A DNA stretch of 64,000 nt from Muricoccus roseus (GTDB lineage Bacteria; Pseudomonadota; Alphaproteobacteria; Acetobacterales; Acetobacteraceae). The DNA is taken from assembly GCF_900141905.1 (NCBI RefSeq), contig NZ_FQZF01000007.1, positions 1 to 64,000 on the forward strand, read 5' to 3'. Made by a program: the position numbers and the translations under genes. How positions within the stretch are numbered: the stretch's first letter is position 1; each line of letters begins with the position of its first letter. The notes under the pieces were generated by a model, which saw only the letters and a list, made by a program, of their open reading frames with translations, was not told the origin of the DNA and did not search any database. This document shows positions 26,263-36,933 of this stretch, piece by piece.

Positions 26263-28011
26263 ATGACCGTCCCCGCCCCCCCGAACCACGCCCGGCGCTG
26301 GGACGACATCCTCCTCGCGGCCCTCCTGGTCGCCCTCGCCGCCACCCTCCTCCTCATCCGCCGCCAGGCGATGACCGGGGACGAGCCCCGCTACATCCTC
26401 TACGCCGCCTCCCTCCTGCGCCACGGCAGCTTCCAGATGCCCGCGGCCGAATGGTCGGCCCTCCACCAGCTCGCCAACGGCGTCCCCTCGGCAGACCTCC
26501 CCCGCGGCGCGGGCGGCGCGGTGGTGATGAACCCCGTCTACCTCCCCGCCCTGCTCTCGCCCCTCTCGCTCCTCTCCCCGCTGCACGCCCCCCGGCTCGT
26601 CACCCTCCTCGCCGGCCTCGCGGGGCTCTTCACCCTGCACCGCCTCTGCCGCCTCGCGGCCGGCCCGCGCCCCGCCCTCCTGGCCACCGCGCTGGCCGCC
26701 TTCTCCATCCCGCTCCTGCCCTATCTCCACCTCTTCTACATGGAGACCTTCGTCTTCGCCCTCGTCTGCCTGGGCTGGTGGCGGGTGCAGCGCGCCGGGG
26801 AAAACCTCCGGGCGGATCTCCTCACGGCGGCCATCCTCGCCGTCATCCCCATCGTCCACATGCGCGGCTCCGTCGTCGCCGCCGCCCTCTACGCCTTCCT
26901 CCTCTGGCCCGCCCTCCGCGCCTGGGATCTCCGGCGCAGCGCCCTGCTCGTCCTCTCCGGAATCCTGGGCCTCGCCCTGCTCGTCACCCTCAACCTCGCC
27001 GTCTACGGCGCGGTCACCGGCCCGGTGAACACCGCCCGCCCGCCCCTCCCCTGGGCCTGGACCGAGGTGCTGCCCATGCAGCTCTTCAACATCCGCCACG
27101 GCCTCCTCGCCTATGCCCCGGTCTGGGTGCTCGGCTATGCCGGCCTCGCCGCGGCCGCCTGGCGGGGCAGCCCGGCCGCGCGCCAGGGCCTCGTCCTCGC
27201 CCTCCTCGCCGCCCTCACCGGCGTCGGCGTCAATCCGGGGGAGGGCTGGCCCGCCCGCTTCTGGGTCCTCTCCGTCCCCATGCTGACCCTCGGCCTCTCC
27301 TTCTGGATCGCGCGGGAACGCGGCCTGGTCATGCGCATCCCCGGCGCCGTCCTGGCGGCCATCACCCTGCTCAACACCGGGCTCTTCCTCGCGGACCCCA
27401 ACGCCTTCCTCGAAAACCGCCAGTCCACCATGACCTACCAGCTCCTCTTCGACCGGGGGCTGCCCTTCCATTTCGGCCTGCTCCTGCCCGTGGAGCTGGA
27501 CGACCCGGCGCAGCGCGCCACCGTCGCCCGGCTGATGCTCGGCTTCGGCCTCCTCTTCCTCCTCGGCCTCGGCGCCGCGCTCCGCCCGGGCTGGCGCTGG
27601 GCCCTGCCGATGGTGCTGGTCCTCGCTGCCGGCCTCGACCTCGCCCGCGCCCGCGCCCTGCCCGCCGATGCCTTCACCCTCCGCATCGCGGAAGGCACCG
27701 CCCGGGTGGAGCTCGCCGCGCCGCAGCGCCTCACCGCCCTGCAATTCGGCCGGGGATGGGAGACCTGGGCCTACGAGACCCGCCCGCTGCTGGCACTCGA
27801 TTCCCTGCGCGCGGATGGCTCCACGGCCCGGCTCCAGCTCATCGCCAACCAGCTCATCCCGCTGCGCTGCCTGGGCAACCTGCGCGCCGTCACCCTCTCC
27901 AGCCCCACCGGCTTCGACATCCCGGCCCAGGCCGGCTTCCGGCTGCGCCTCTACCGCTCCGCCTCCTGGCTGGAGCGGCAGGCAACGCGGAACGGGGTCG
28001 GCTGCGGATGA
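26263..28011 (+). CDS. GT-C-type glycosyltransferase-like multipass membrane protein
   Basis: 582 residues with 10-13 hydrophobic segments. Near the N-terminus, just after the first membrane segment, [10 protein letters not shown] resembles the catalytic acidic motif of ArnT/PMT-type (GT-C) enzymes, which transfer sugars from polyprenyl-phosphate carriers outside the inner membrane. The last 120 residues form a soluble beta-rich domain ([20 protein letters not shown] onward). Acceptor and sugar unknown. It stands alone between argG and pyrF. Confidence 0.65.
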   Translation: MTVPAPPNHARRWDDILLAALLVALAATLLLIRRQAMTGDEPRYILYAASLLRHGSFQMPAAEWSALHQLANGVPSADLPRGAGGAVVMNPVYLPALLSPLSLLSPLHAPRLVTLLAGLAGLFTLHRLCRLAAGPRPALLATALAAFSIPLLPYLHLFYMETFVFALVCLGWWRVQRAGENLRADLLTAAILAVIPIVHMRGSVVAAALYAFLLWPALRAWDLRRSALLVLSGILGLALLVTLNLAVYGAVTGPVNTARPPLPWAWTEVLPMQLFNIRHGLLAYAPVWVLGYAGLAAAAWRGSPAARQGLVLALLAALTGVGVNPGEGWPARFWVLSVPMLTLGLSFWIARERGLVMRIPGAVLAAITLLNTGLFLADPNAFLENRQSTMTYQLLFDRGLPFHFGLLLPVELDDPAQRATVARLMLGFGLLFLLGLGAALRPGWRWALPMVLVLAAGLDLARARALPADAFTLRIAEGTARVELAAPQRLTALQFGRGWETWAYETRPLLALDSLRADGSTARLQLIANQLIPLRCLGNLRAVTLSSPTGFDIPAQAGFRLRLYRSASWLERQATRNGVGCG

Positions 28012-28087
28012 GCACATGGGCGCCATGCGGTCCCCCGCCTCGCGCCCCGCGCCGCCTCCCGTTAAGGCGGCAGGAGGAGGCCGCGCC

Positions 28088-28795
28088 ATGATCCAGCGAC
28101 CGAACCGCGCCGGCATCATCGCGGCGCTCGATACTCAAAGCCCCGAGCAGGCCGAGGCCTGGGCGGAGGCGCTGGCGCCGCATGTGGGCTGCCTCAAGCT
28201 CGGGCTGGAGTTCTTCGTCGCCAACGGCCCCGCCGCGGTGGCGCGCATCGCCCCGCACCGGCCGCTCTTCCTCGACCTCAAGTTCCACGACATCCCGAAC
28301 ACGGTCGCCGGCGCGGTGCGCTCCGCCTGCGCGCTCGCCCCGGCGATGCTCACCATCCATGCAGGCGGCGGCCCCGCCATGGTGCAGGCGGCGCGCCGCG
28401 CGGCCGAGGAGTTCGGGCCGGACCGGCCGGCCATTCTCGCCGTGACGGTGCTCACCAGCACCGATGCCGCCACCCTCTCGGCCACCGGGGTGTCCGGCGG
28501 GCCGGCCCAGCAGGTGCTGCGCCTGGCGCGGCTGGCGCTGGAGGCCGGGGCGGATGGGCTGGTCTGCTCCCCGCGCGAGGTCTCCCTCCTCCGCGATGCC
28601 CATGGCACGGGGCCCCTGCTGGTCGTGCCCGGCATCCGCCCGGCCGGCAGCGCCGCGGGCGACCAGTCCCGCATCGCGACGCCGGAGGAAACGGCGGATG
28701 CGGGCGCGGACTGGCTGGTGATCGGGCGCCCCATCACCGCCGCGCCGGACCCGGCGGCGGCGGCGGCGGCCATCGCGGCCTCGCTCCACCCATGA
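28088..28795 (+). CDS. pyrF: Orotidine 5'-phosphate decarboxylase
   Basis: Last step of UMP synthesis. 235 residues, with the active-site motif [14 protein letters not shown] (catalytic Asp-Lys-Asp chain), the opening IIAALDT and the phosphate loop [15 protein letters not shown] precedes the ATG. The stop overlaps the trpF start, beginning a pyrF-trpF-exporter-trpB-trpA operon. Confidence 0.97.
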   Translation: MIQRPNRAGIIAALDTQSPEQAEAWAEALAPHVGCLKLGLEFFVANGPAAVARIAPHRPLFLDLKFHDIPNTVAGAVRSACALAPAMLTIHAGGGPAMVQAARRAAEEFGPDRPAILAVTVLTSTDAATLSATGVSGGPAQQVLRLARLALEAGADGLVCSPREVSLLRDAHGTGPLLVVPGIRPAGSAAGDQSRIATPEETADAGADWLVIGRPITAAPDPAAAAAAIAASLHP

Positions 28796-29436
28796 CCCTG
28801 GTGAAGATCTGCGGCCTGAACGACGCCGCCGGGCTGGACGCCGCGCGGGCGGGCGGGGCGGACATGGTCGGCTTCGTCTTCTTCCCGCCCTCGCCGCGCG
28901 CGGTCACCCCGGCCCGGGCGGCCGCCCTGGCCGCCGCGATGCCGGCCGAGGGGGCGCCGCTGCGCGTGGGGCTGTTCGTGGATGCGGGCGACAAAGAGCT
29001 GGCCGCCACGCTGGAGGCGGTGCCGCTCGACATCCTCCAGCTGCATGGGGAGGAGACGCCGGAGCGCTGCGCCGCGGTCCGCGCCCGCTTCGGCCGGCCC
29101 GTGATGAAGGCGCTGGGAATCGCGACCGAGGCGGACCTCGCCCTGCTCGACGCCTATGCCCCCGTGGTGGACCGCTTCCTGCTGGACGCCAAGCCGCCGC
29201 CCGGCGCCACCCTGCCGGGCGGGAATGCGGCGGTGTTCGACTGGTCGCTGCTCACCCGGCGCGCCATCCCGCGCCCCTGGCTGCTGGCGGGCGGGCTAAC
29301 GCCGGGGAACGTGGCGGAGGCCATCCGCGCCACCGGGGCGCCGGGGGTGGACGTGTCCTCGGGCGTGGAGCGCGCGCGGGGGGTGAAGGACCCGGCCCGG
29401 ATCGCCGCCTTCCTCGCCGCGGCCAAGGGGGCGTGA
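28792..29436 (+). CDS. trpF: Phosphoribosylanthranilate isomerase
   Basis: Tryptophan synthesis, Amadori rearrangement of PRA. 214 residues, with [15 protein letters not shown] (catalytic Cys), [13 protein letters not shown], the catalytic Asp in FLLDAKPP, and [18 protein letters not shown] overlap with pyrF and GTGA overlap with the next gene show tight coupling. Confidence 0.97.
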   Translation: MTLVKICGLNDAAGLDAARAGGADMVGFVFFPPSPRAVTPARAAALAAAMPAEGAPLRVGLFVDAGDKELAATLEAVPLDILQLHGEETPERCAAVRARFGRPVMKALGIATEADLALLDAYAPVVDRFLLDAKPPPGATLPGGNAAVFDWSLLTRRAIPRPWLLAGGLTPGNVAEAIRATGAPGVDVSSGVERARGVKDPARIAAFLAAAKGA

Positions 29437-30314
29437 AGCCCTCCCACCTCGCCCTCGCGCTGCTGACCACGGCGCTCTGGGGCTTCAACTTCGTCATGAT
29501 CCGGATCGGGCTGGAGGCGGGGCTGCCGCCGCTGCTGATGGCGGCGCTGCGCTTCGTGGTGGTGGCCATCCCGGCCTTCTGGCTGCCCCGGCCCCGGATT
29601 TCCCTCGGCCGGATGCTGGCGCTCGGCGCCTTCCTCTTCGTCGGGCAGTTTGCCCTGTTGTTCACGGGCATGGCGGCGGGGATGCCGCCGGGGCTGGCCT
29701 CCGTGACGCAGCAATCCCAGGCCTTCCTGACCGCGCTGATCGCCGCGCTGGTGCTGCGGGAGCGGCCGAGCGGTCGCGCGATCGCCGGCATGGGCATCGC
29801 CTTCGCGGGGCTGGCGCTGATCTCCACCACCGTGGGCACGGGCGGGGTGACCATGGCGGGGCTGCTGCTCTGCCTCGCCGGGGCGGCGAGCTGGGCGGTG
29901 GGGAACGTGCTGCTGCGCGGGGCGGGCCCGCCGGGGGTGGGGGCGCTGGCCTTCATGACCTGGCTGGGCATGGTGCCGATCCTGCCGCTCTTCGCCCTCT
30001 CCCTCGTGGTGGAGGGGCCGGCGGCGATCGGGCAGGCCATGGCGAACCTGAACCTGCCGGGGATCCTCGCCATCCTCTATGTGGCGATCCTCGCCACCTC
30101 GGTCGGCTATGGGATCTGGGGCTTCCTGATGGCCCGCTATCCCGCGACCACCGTCGCGCCCTTCGCCCTGCTGGTGCCGATCACCGGCGCGCTTTCGGCC
30201 ACGCTGGTGACCGGGGAGAGCTTCGGGCCGGTGCGGCTGGCGGGGATGGCGCTGATCCTGGTGGGACTGTGCGTGACGGCGGTCCGATGGCCCCCTCGCA
30301 AAGCGGCGGCGTGA
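29433..30314 (+). CDS. EamA/DMT family exporter
   Basis: Inner-membrane protein, 293 residues, with ten hydrophobic segments in two EamA halves ([38 protein letters not shown]). Wording is closest to the YdeD/EamA cysteine and O-acetylserine exporter branch, though DMT specificity is not predictable. The GTG start overlaps the trpF stop, so it is part of the trp operon. This is an unusual position, since trpB normally follows trpF directly. Confidence 0.88.
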   Translation: MKPSHLALALLTTALWGFNFVMIRIGLEAGLPPLLMAALRFVVVAIPAFWLPRPRISLGRMLALGAFLFVGQFALLFTGMAAGMPPGLASVTQQSQAFLTALIAALVLRERPSGRAIAGMGIAFAGLALISTTVGTGGVTMAGLLLCLAGAASWAVGNVLLRGAGPPGVGALAFMTWLGMVPILPLFALSLVVEGPAAIGQAMANLNLPGILAILYVAILATSVGYGIWGFLMARYPATTVAPFALLVPITGALSATLVTGESFGPVRLAGMALILVGLCVTAVRWPPRKAAA

Positions 30315-30385
30315 CCACACCTTCGCCGCACGCTAAAGCATTCGCCGCCCCTCTTCCGGGCCAGCCAGAGACGGGAAACCCCGCC

Positions 30386-31603
30386 GTGAACAAGCCTCTT
30401 CCCAACAGCCTCCGCATGGGCCCCGACAACCGGGGCCGCTTCGGCGATTTCGGCGGCCGCTTCGTGGCCGAGACGCTGATGCCCAACATCACCGAGGTGC
30501 AGGAGGCCTATGAGGCGGCGCGGAAGGACCCGGAGTTCGAGCGCGAGTGGCGGCGGCTGCTGAAGGACTATGTCGGCCGCCCCTCGCCGCTTTGGTTCGC
30601 CGGGCGGCTGACCGAGCGGCTCGGCGGCGCGAAGGTCTACTTCAAGCGCGAGGAGCTGAACCACACCGGCGCGCACAAGATCAACGCGGTGCTCGCGCAG
30701 ATCATGCTCGCGAAGCGCATGGGCAAGACGCGGATCATCGCCGAGACGGGTGCGGGGCAGCATGGCGTGGCGACCGCCACGGCCTGCGCGCTGTTCGACC
30801 TGCCCTGCACGGTGTTCATGGGCGCGACGGACGTGGAGCGGCAGAAGCCGAACGTGTTCCGCATGAAGCTGCTGGGCGCGGAGGTGAACGCCGTGACCTC
30901 GGGCGCCGCGACGCTGAAGGACGCGATGAACGAGGCGCTGCGCTACTGGGTGGCGAATGTGCACGACACCTACTACTGCATCGGCACCGTCGCCGGCCCC
31001 GCGCCCTATCCGCAGATGGTGCGCGACTTCCAGTGCGTGATCGGCGAGGAGACGAAGGAGCAGTGCCTCGCGATCGAGGGGCGGCTGCCGGATGTGGTGG
31101 TGTGCGCCGTCGGCGGCGGGTCCTCGGCGATGGGCATCTTCCATCCCTTCCTCGACGATTCCGAGGTGAAGCTGGTGGGCGTGGAAGCGGCGGGCCATGG
31201 CATTGAGAGCGGCCAGCATGCCGCGGCCATCAATGGCGGGGCGCCGGGCGTGCTGCACGGGAACAAGACCTACCTGCTGCAGGACCGGAACGGGCAGATC
31301 ACCGAGGCGCATTCCATCTCCGCCGGGCTGGATTATCCGGGCATCGGGCCCGAGCATTCCTGGCTGCACGAGATCGGGCGCGTGGAATACACGGCGGCGA
31401 CCGACAACGAGGCGCTGGATGCCTTCCTGCTCTGCTCGAAGCTGGAGGGGATCATCCCCGCGCTGGAATCGGCGCATGGGCTGGCCGAGGTGATCAAGCG
31501 CGCGCCGACCATGCCGAAGGACAGCATCATCGTGCTGAATCTCTCCGGCCGCGGGGACAAGGACATCTTCACCGTGGCGCATCACATGGGGGTGGAGCTG
31601 TGA
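30386..31603 (+). CDS. trpB: Tryptophan synthase beta chain
   Basis: PLP enzyme joining indole and serine. 405 residues. PLP-lysine motif [13 protein letters not shown], phosphate loop GGGSSAMG, and [17 protein letters not shown] at the start. GTG 30386 gives a normal-length N-terminus; the longer open frame upstream overlaps the exporter gene. The stop overlaps the trpA start in GTGA. Confidence 0.98.
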   Translation: MNKPLPNSLRMGPDNRGRFGDFGGRFVAETLMPNITEVQEAYEAARKDPEFEREWRRLLKDYVGRPSPLWFAGRLTERLGGAKVYFKREELNHTGAHKINAVLAQIMLAKRMGKTRIIAETGAGQHGVATATACALFDLPCTVFMGATDVERQKPNVFRMKLLGAEVNAVTSGAATLKDAMNEALRYWVANVHDTYYCIGTVAGPAPYPQMVRDFQCVIGEETKEQCLAIEGRLPDVVVCAVGGGSSAMGIFHPFLDDSEVKLVGVEAAGHGIESGQHAAAINGGAPGVLHGNKTYLLQDRNGQITEAHSISAGLDYPGIGPEHSWLHEIGRVEYTAATDNEALDAFLLCSKLEGIIPALESAHGLAEVIKRAPTMPKDSIIVLNLSGRGDKDIFTVAHHMGVEL

Positions 31604-32472
31604 GCACGACGATCTCCGAGCCCGCGGCGGCGGGCTGCGTGGAGCCGGTGCCGGGCGGGCGCATCGCCCGGCGCTTCGCGAAGCTGCGGGCCGAGGGGCG
31701 CGGGGCGCTGATGCCCTTCCTCGAGGCCTATGACCCCGACCCGGCGACGAGCATGGCGATCCTGCGCGGGATGCCGGGCGCGGGGGCGGACCTGATCGAA
31801 ATCGGGGTGCCCTTCACCGACCCGGCGGCCGATGGGCCGACGGTGCAGAAGGCGGGGCAGCGCGCGCTGAAGGCCGGCGGCTCGCTGGCCGGGGCGCTGG
31901 CCATGGTGCGCGACTTCCGGCGCGACGACGACGAGACGCCGCTGGTGCTGATGGGCTACCTGAACCCCATCCTCGCCTATGGGCCCGAGCGCTTTTGCGA
32001 GGATTGCCGCTGCTCCGGCGTGGATGGGCTCATCATCGTGGACATGCCGCCCGAGGAGGCGGACGAGGTTCAGCCCTTCGCGCACGGGCTGGACATGGTG
32101 CGGCTGGTGGCGCCGACGACGCTCGAGAGCCGGCTTCCCATCGTGCTCGATGGGGCCAGCGGCTTCATCTACTACGTGGCCATCACCGGCATCACCGGCA
32201 CGCGCTCGGCCGATGCGGCGGATCTGGCGGCGGCCATTCCCCGCGTGCGGGCCGCCACGGACCTGCCGGTGGCCATCGGCTTCGGTGTGCGCACACCGGA
32301 GCAGGCGGCGGCGGCGGTGCGCGTGGCGGATGGGGCGGTGGTCGCCTCCTCGCTCATCGAAATCCTGGCGGGGACGCTGGATGCCGAGGGGCGGGCCACC
32401 AAGGGCACAGTGCGCGCCGTGCTGGACGGGGTGCGCGCGCTGGCCGAGGGCGTGCGCGGGGCGCGGGACTGA
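31600..32472 (+). CDS. trpA: Tryptophan synthase alpha chain
   Basis: Cleaves indole-3-glycerol phosphate and channels indole to TrpB. 290 residues, slightly longer than usual because of a 20-residue N-terminal extension. The catalytic acids are in [16 protein letters not shown], and [15 protein letters not shown] matches the phosphate region. GTG start coupled to trpB. In related genomes accD and folC follow; here repeat E and a 7-kb accessory block come first. Confidence 0.97.
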   Translation: MSTTISEPAAAGCVEPVPGGRIARRFAKLRAEGRGALMPFLEAYDPDPATSMAILRGMPGAGADLIEIGVPFTDPAADGPTVQKAGQRALKAGGSLAGALAMVRDFRRDDDETPLVLMGYLNPILAYGPERFCEDCRCSGVDGLIIVDMPPEEADEVQPFAHGLDMVRLVAPTTLESRLPIVLDGASGFIYYVAITGITGTRSADAADLAAAIPRVRAATDLPVAIGFGVRTPEQAAAAVRVADGAVVASSLIEILAGTLDAEGRATKGTVRAVLDGVRALAEGVRGARD

Positions 32473-32494
32473 AGGGGTTTTGGCCTGGGGTGTT

Positions 32495-32751
32495 GGTCTG
32501 TCCCCGGGGAGAGGAAGAAGGAATTCTTCCTCTCCCCGGACCCGTCGAAGGCAGTGCCTTCGACCCATCATCTTTTTTTTCGAGTTGGAGTCATTCGGCT
32601 GACGGTGCGCCTGAGGTCTTCGACCTCAGGCGACTGCAAAGGCAGGATCAGTCCTCTTCAACCCGAGGCCCCACTGATCCGGGGCATCCACGGCAGTCAG
32701 ACGGGGTTCCAAGGGCCTCAGGCCCTTGGCGGGCGGAGGGCGGAGCCCTCC
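32495..32751 (-). repeat. Multi-hairpin intergenic repeat, copy E
   Basis: Reverse copy starting 23 bases after the trpA stop. S5, S4, S3 (TGAGGTC/GACCTCA, loop TTC), S2 and S1 are all intact. It lies exactly where the trpA-accD linkage is broken. The following 250 bases up to 33000 show no other recognisable feature apart from a possible in-frame extension of the next gene. Confidence 0.92.
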
Positions 32752-32999
32752 CGAGGGCCCGGAATCTCCGTTCAGCCTCATGAGGGAAGCGGAGCGGCCC
32801 CCCGTTCCGCATCTTCATCGACCACCCGCGCAAGCTGGGGTAAGATTGCCGCCCAAACGGCGTGGTCCCTTCCGGTCATGGCTTGTTCCTTCTCGACGCG
32901 CCGATCGCCCGCCTGGGCGCGGCGCCGGGCTTCCTGCCCGCCGCTGCCGTTGCCGCCCCTCCTCTCCGGAACCGGGCAGGCGGGGGGCTGCGGGCGGCG

Positions 33000-34604
33000 A
33001 TGATGGCCACCCACCCCCGCCCGGAGGAGCGTCCCGATACGCTTCTCGAGGCCTGGGGTGGGGAAGTGCTTTCCCCGGTTCGCCTTGGCGGCGAACCGGA
33101 GCATCCGGCCGCAACCATCCGCTTTGCCCTGCTGCACCGGGATTACGGCGTCGCGCTGATCGACCTGGCGCCGGACGAGGTGCCGGAGGCGGCCGAGCGC
33201 TTCCGGCGGGGGTATCGTGCGCTGCATCCGGGGGCGGCCTTGCCGCCGGTGGTTTATCGCTCGCTCTCGCGGGCGGATCTCTGGCGCCTGACCATCCTCC
33301 TCGATTCCGCCTTCGCGTTGGAGGCGCCGCCGGGGGCGGATCAGGGCTGGGTGGTGCGGGCGCGGGCGTTGCTGGCGCGGCCGCCGGATCCCCCGGCCCC
33401 GGTGGTGGAGGTGGCGCGGGTGGTGGCGCCGCCCGCGCCGGCCGAGGCGCCGCAGGCCGGTGTGGTGGCCCAACCGGCGCGAAGGGGGCGGGTGGGGGCC
33501 TGGCTTCTGCTGCTGTTGCTGGCGGGGGGCGGGGCGGGGTTGGCGTGGATCGCCGGGCCGGCGGGCTGGAGCGTGGCGGAGGCGCCCTTGCCGGCACCGC
33601 CATTCGCGGCCGCGGCGCCGGCTTCGGAGCCGGGCGCCCTGCCTGAGCCGCCGCTTCCTGCGCCGGAAGCCCTGGCCGCGTTGCGGCTGGCCCCCGAGCC
33701 GGCCCTTCCGGTGTTGCCGGAGGCGGTGCTGCCAGGGGTGCCGTTGCCCGAGGCGCCGTTGCCCGGGGAAGTGCCGCTCGCGGCGCCGGTCCTGCATGAC
33801 CCGGCGATGGTGCCGGAGCCGCCTCCGCCGGGCCGGGCGGAGGCCTGGGCTTCCTTCGCGGTCGCGGCCCTGGTGCCGCCGCCGGAGCCGGCCGCCCCCG
33901 CCCTGCCCCCGGATTTGCCCCTGAATCTACCCCCGAATCTACCCCGGGACCTGCCCCGGCCGGACAGGCCGCCGCTGCACGATGCCTTGCCGCCCTCCCC
34001 GCCTGAGGAGCGCCCGCTGGCCCTGGCTGCGCCGGATGAGGCGGCGCGGGCCGAGGTGGCGCCGGAGGAGGCCGTGGCTCCGGTGACGCCGGCGCCGGCT
34101 CCGCCATCCGACGTGGCGTCGTTGGGCGGGCCGAGGCCGGTGCCGGGGCCGGTCTCAGCCCCGATGGGTGTTCCAGCGCCGGCCCCAACGCCGGTCCCAG
34201 CGACGGTCCCAGCGACAGTCCCAGCGACAGTCCCAGCGACGGCCCCCGTGCCAGCCCCCATGCAGGCACCGGCTCCGTCCCTGTCTCCGGCGGTGCTGGA
34301 GGTACTGGTGCGGCGGGGGGATGCGATGCTCGCGATCGGCGATGTCTCGGCGGCGCGGCTTTTCTACGAGCGGGCCGCGGCGGGGGGCAGCGGGCCGGCG
34401 GCGACGGCGATGGGGCGCAGCCACGACCCCGCGGTGCTGGCCGTGCTCGGCGTGCGCGGCCTGCGGCCCGATCCGGAGCGGGCGGCGGCCTGGTACCGGC
34501 GGGCCGTCGCGCTGGGGGACCCGGCGGCGGAGGCGCTGCTGCGCCGGCTGACCGGGGAGGATGGAAGGCCCGTCGCGGCCCAGGAGGGAGGAGGGAGAGG
34601 ATGA
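33000..34604 (+). CDS. Membrane-anchored proline-rich protein with C-terminal Sel1/TPR-like repeats
   Basis: About 534 residues. Residues 1-125 form a small alpha/beta domain (FALLHRDYGVALIDLAPDE). A transmembrane helix lies near 165-187 ([21 protein letters not shown]), then 270 residues rich in Pro, Ala, Val and Glu. The C-terminal 90 residues are TPR/Sel1-like (GDVSAARLFYERAAAGG; PERAAAWYRRAVALGDPAAEALL). The start is uncertain: ATG 33000 or 33003, while the frame is open back to a GTG at 32862. It overlaps the TAXI gene (ATGA). It may anchor or present the receptor (inference). Confidence 0.7.
   Translation: MMATHPRPEERPDTLLEAWGGEVLSPVRLGGEPEHPAATIRFALLHRDYGVALIDLAPDEVPEAAERFRRGYRALHPGAALPPVVYRSLSRADLWRLTILLDSAFALEAPPGADQGWVVRARALLARPPDPPAPVVEVARVVAPPAPAEAPQAGVVAQPARRGRVGAWLLLLLLAGGGAGLAWIAGPAGWSVAEAPLPAPPFAAAAPASEPGALPEPPLPAPEALAALRLAPEPALPVLPEAVLPGVPLPEAPLPGEVPLAAPVLHDPAMVPEPPPPGRAEAWASFAVAALVPPPEPAAPALPPDLPLNLPPNLPRDLPRPDRPPLHDALPPSPPEERPLALAAPDEAARAEVAPEEAVAPVTPAPAPPSDVASLGGPRPVPGPVSAPMGVPAPAPTPVPATVPATVPATVPATAPVPAPMQAPAPSLSPAVLEVLVRRGDAMLAIGDVSAARLFYERAAAGGSGPAATAMGRSHDPAVLAVLGVRGLRPDPERAAAWYRRAVALGDPAAEALLRRLTGEDGRPVAAQEGGGRG
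34194..34241 (+). repeat. Four tandem 12-bp units within the proline-rich linker
   Basis: Units GTCCCAGCGACG/A repeat at 34194, 34206, 34218 and 34230, coding for PATV repeats. Length is likely variable between strains, altering linker length without a frameshift. Confidence 0.85.
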
Positions 34605-35611
34605 GCGGCATCCCGACACGACGGGGCCTGTTGCTGGCGGGCGCGCTGGCCCTGCCGGCGCTGCGCGCGGGGGCGCAGGCGCCGCCGGCCCCGGGCAGCA
34701 GCCTGGCCGCGATGACGGCGCGGGCGAATGCGGGGACGGTGGGCGTGGTCTCGGGCGGGGTGGACGGGACCTATATCCGCATCGCGGCGGATCTGGCGGC
34801 GGTGCTGGACGACGGCGACCGGCTGCGCGTGCTGCCCATCATCGGGCGCGGATCGGTGCAGAACATCTCGGACATCATGTTCGTGCGCGGGGTGGATGTG
34901 GGCATCGTGCAGTCGGATGCGCTGGCCTATGTGCGCGGCCGGCGGATGTTCCCCGCCGTGGGGCAGATGATCCAGTACATCGCCAAGCTCTATGACGAGG
35001 AGGTGCATGTGCTGGCGCGCGCGGAGATCGGGCGCGTGGAGGAGCTGGCGGGGCGGCGCGTGAACGTGGACGTGGCGGGCAGCGGCACGGCGATGACGGC
35101 CTCGCTTCTCTTCGAGGCGCTGGGGATCACGCCGGACTTCGCGCATGACCCGCAGGATGTCGCGCTGGAGCGGCTGCGGCGGGGCGAGATCGCGGCGCTG
35201 GTCTATGTGGCGGGGAAGCCGGCGCGGCTCTTCGCAGGGCTGGGTGCGGAGGCCGGGCTGCGCTTCCTGCCGCTTCCGATGGCGCCGGCGCTGATGGAGA
35301 CCTACCTGCCCTCGCGCCTTGGGCATGAGCAGTATCCCGCGCTGGTGCCGGAGGGGGCGCCGGTGGAGACGCTCGCGGTGGGTGCCGTCATGGCGGTCTA
35401 TGCCTGGGCGCCGGGGACGGAGCGGTTCCGCAAGGTGGCGAGCTTCGTGGAGGCGCTGCATGCGCGCTTCGAGCAGTTCCTCCGCCCCCCGCGCCATCCG
35501 AAGTGGCGCGAGGTGAACCTGGAGGCGCAGGTGCCGGGCTGGGTGCGCTTCAACCCGGCGCAGGAGCCGCCGCCGCGCCTCCGGGCGGAGGGCGGGTTCA
35601 GTCCACGATGA
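34601..35611 (+). CDS. TAXI family TRAP transporter solute-binding protein
   Basis: 336 residues with a signal peptide (RRGLLLAGALALPALRAGAQA). TAXI features are VGVVSGGVDGTYIRIAADLA, VGIVQSDALAYV, NVDVAGSGTAMTASLLFEALG and VYVAGKPARLFAGL. Periplasmic receptor; the family binds dicarboxylates or amino acids such as glutamate. No DctQM membrane genes are adjacent. Its 3' end overlaps the convergent cupin gene by 14 bases. Confidence 0.9.
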   Translation: MSGIPTRRGLLLAGALALPALRAGAQAPPAPGSSLAAMTARANAGTVGVVSGGVDGTYIRIAADLAAVLDDGDRLRVLPIIGRGSVQNISDIMFVRGVDVGIVQSDALAYVRGRRMFPAVGQMIQYIAKLYDEEVHVLARAEIGRVEELAGRRVNVDVAGSGTAMTASLLFEALGITPDFAHDPQDVALERLRRGEIAALVYVAGKPARLFAGLGAEAGLRFLPLPMAPALMETYLPSRLGHEQYPALVPEGAPVETLAVGAVMAVYAWAPGTERFRKVASFVEALHARFEQFLRPPRHPKWREVNLEAQVPGWVRFNPAQEPPPRLRAEGGFSPR

Positions 35612-35942
35612 AGAGCCGCGCGCCGGTTTCGGTGGAGGAGCGGTGCGGGGCGTCGCCGAAATCGGAGACGGTGTAGCCCTCGCCCGGCCCGAAGGTGAAG
35701 CGCCGGCCGTCCTTCAGCTCGGTCTGCAATTCGCCTTCGAGGACGTAGAGGACATGGCCGCGGTCGCACCAATGGTCGGCGAGGTAGCCCGGGGAATACT
35801 CCACCACGCGCATCCGGACATCGCCGTTGTTCAGGGTGCGCCAGGTGGCGGAGCCGGTTTCGCCGGGATGCTGCGTCGCGGGCAGCGCATCCCAGTGGAC
35901 GGCGGTGAAGGGGAGTTCGGGCAGTTTCACGGCGGGTTCCAT
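35598..35942 (-). CDS. DHCW-motif cupin protein
   Basis: 114 residues, one cupin barrel. The ADHWCDRGHVLYVLEGEL segment carries the DHWC signature and metal-type His/Glu residues; FTFGPGEGYTVSDFGDAPH is the second half. Function unknown. ATG 35942 begins the conserved region; the long upstream open frame lies over the divergent SGNH gene and is rejected. Confidence 0.85.
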   Translation of the reverse strand: MEPAVKLPELPFTAVHWDALPATQHPGETGSATWRTLNNGDVRMRVVEYSPGYLADHWCDRGHVLYVLEGELQTELKDGRRFTFGPGEGYTVSDFGDAPHRSSTETGARLFIVD

Positions 35943-36045
35943 CGCGGCGGGGAGCGGCGAGGATAGGGCCGGCGGGCGTGGCGCGCGAAGCCTCTGGACC
36001 GCCGGGCGGGGCCGCCGCTTAATCCGGCCGGAGCGCGCCACGGAG

Positions 36046-36918
36046 ATGCGCGACACCGGAAGGAAAACGCCCTTGTCCCTCACCCATGCCGCGCGCGGGC
36101 TCGCCCTCGGCGCCGCGCTGCTGTTCGGCGCCACGGCGGCGCACGCCCAAGCCCCAGCCCAGGCCCAGCCGCCCCGCCCCGCCGTGCAGGCGCTGGACGA
36201 GCGCCCGGCCTCGGCGATCTTCATCGGGAATAGCTTTTTCTACTACAACAACTCGATGCACGGGCATCTGCGCAGCCTGATCACCGGCGCCGGGGAACAG
36301 CGGCCCTTCTCGGGCGTGTCCGTCACCATCAGCGGGTCGGGCTTCGAGTGGCACGACGTGGAATCCTATTTCCGCCCGAATGCCGTCGGCAGCTACACCT
36401 TCGATGTGGACAACAACATCGTCTTCAACAACCGGGCGCGGCTGTTCGACATCGCGGTGATGATGGATTGCAGCCAGTGCCCGATCCATCCGCGGCTCGG
36501 CCCCGTCTTCACCGATTTCGCGAAGCGCCACAGCGAGACGGTGCGGCGGCATGGGGCGAAGCCGGTCTTCTTCATGTCCTGGGCCTATGCCGACAAGCCG
36601 GAGATGACGGAGCAGCTCGCCGAGGCCTACACGCGCGCGGGGAACGAGAACAACGCGCTGGTCATCCCGGCGGGCCTGGCCTTCGCGCGCAGCGTCCGGG
36701 ACCGGCCGAACCTGAACCTCTATGTCGCGGACAAGCGGCATCCGAGCCTGGCAGGCACCTATCTCGCGGCGGCGACCACCTATGCCGCGCTCTTCGGCAA
36801 CTCCCCGGAAGGCAACCGCTACACGGCAGGGCTGGATGCGGAGACGGCCGCCTTCCTGCAGACGGTCGCGTGGCAGACGGTGCGGGACTACCTCGGCACG
36901 CGGCGGGCGGGGAACTGA
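36046..36918 (+). CDS. Secreted SGNH-hydrolase-like protein
   Basis: About 290 residues with a signal peptide (GLALGAALLFGATAAHAQA). Block I is FIGNSFFYYNNSMHGHL (nucleophile Ser), and block V resembles DKRHPSLAGTYLAAATTY (Asp-x-x-His). It probably hydrolyses an ester in the periplasm; substrate unknown. ATG 36046 has a poor site, whereas TTG 36073 has GGAAGG nine bases upstream and may be the real start. Confidence 0.78.
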   Translation: MRDTGRKTPLSLTHAARGLALGAALLFGATAAHAQAPAQAQPPRPAVQALDERPASAIFIGNSFFYYNNSMHGHLRSLITGAGEQRPFSGVSVTISGSGFEWHDVESYFRPNAVGSYTFDVDNNIVFNNRARLFDIAVMMDCSQCPIHPRLGPVFTDFAKRHSETVRRHGAKPVFFMSWAYADKPEMTEQLAEAYTRAGNENNALVIPAGLAFARSVRDRPNLNLYVADKRHPSLAGTYLAAATTYAALFGNSPEGNRYTAGLDAETAAFLQTVAWQTVRDYLGTRRAGN

Positions 36919-36933
36919 GGGTTCTGGGCTGAC

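Noticed and set aside
32495-32751. Recurring short peptides (for example VCPGERKKEFFLSPDPSKA) read through several intergenic regions
   Set aside because: They are translations of the multi-hairpin repeat copies, occur in both orientations, and end without a start or ribosome-binding site; the conserved unit is nucleic acid structure, not protein.
35943-36224. N-terminal extension of the DHCW cupin
   Set aside because: The extra 94 residues are antisense to the SGNH gene signal peptide and start region and have no cupin character.
36393-36575. Small minus-strand ORF inside the SGNH gene
   Set aside because: Antisense to a gene with a signal peptide and conserved blocks; no ribosome-binding site or family.
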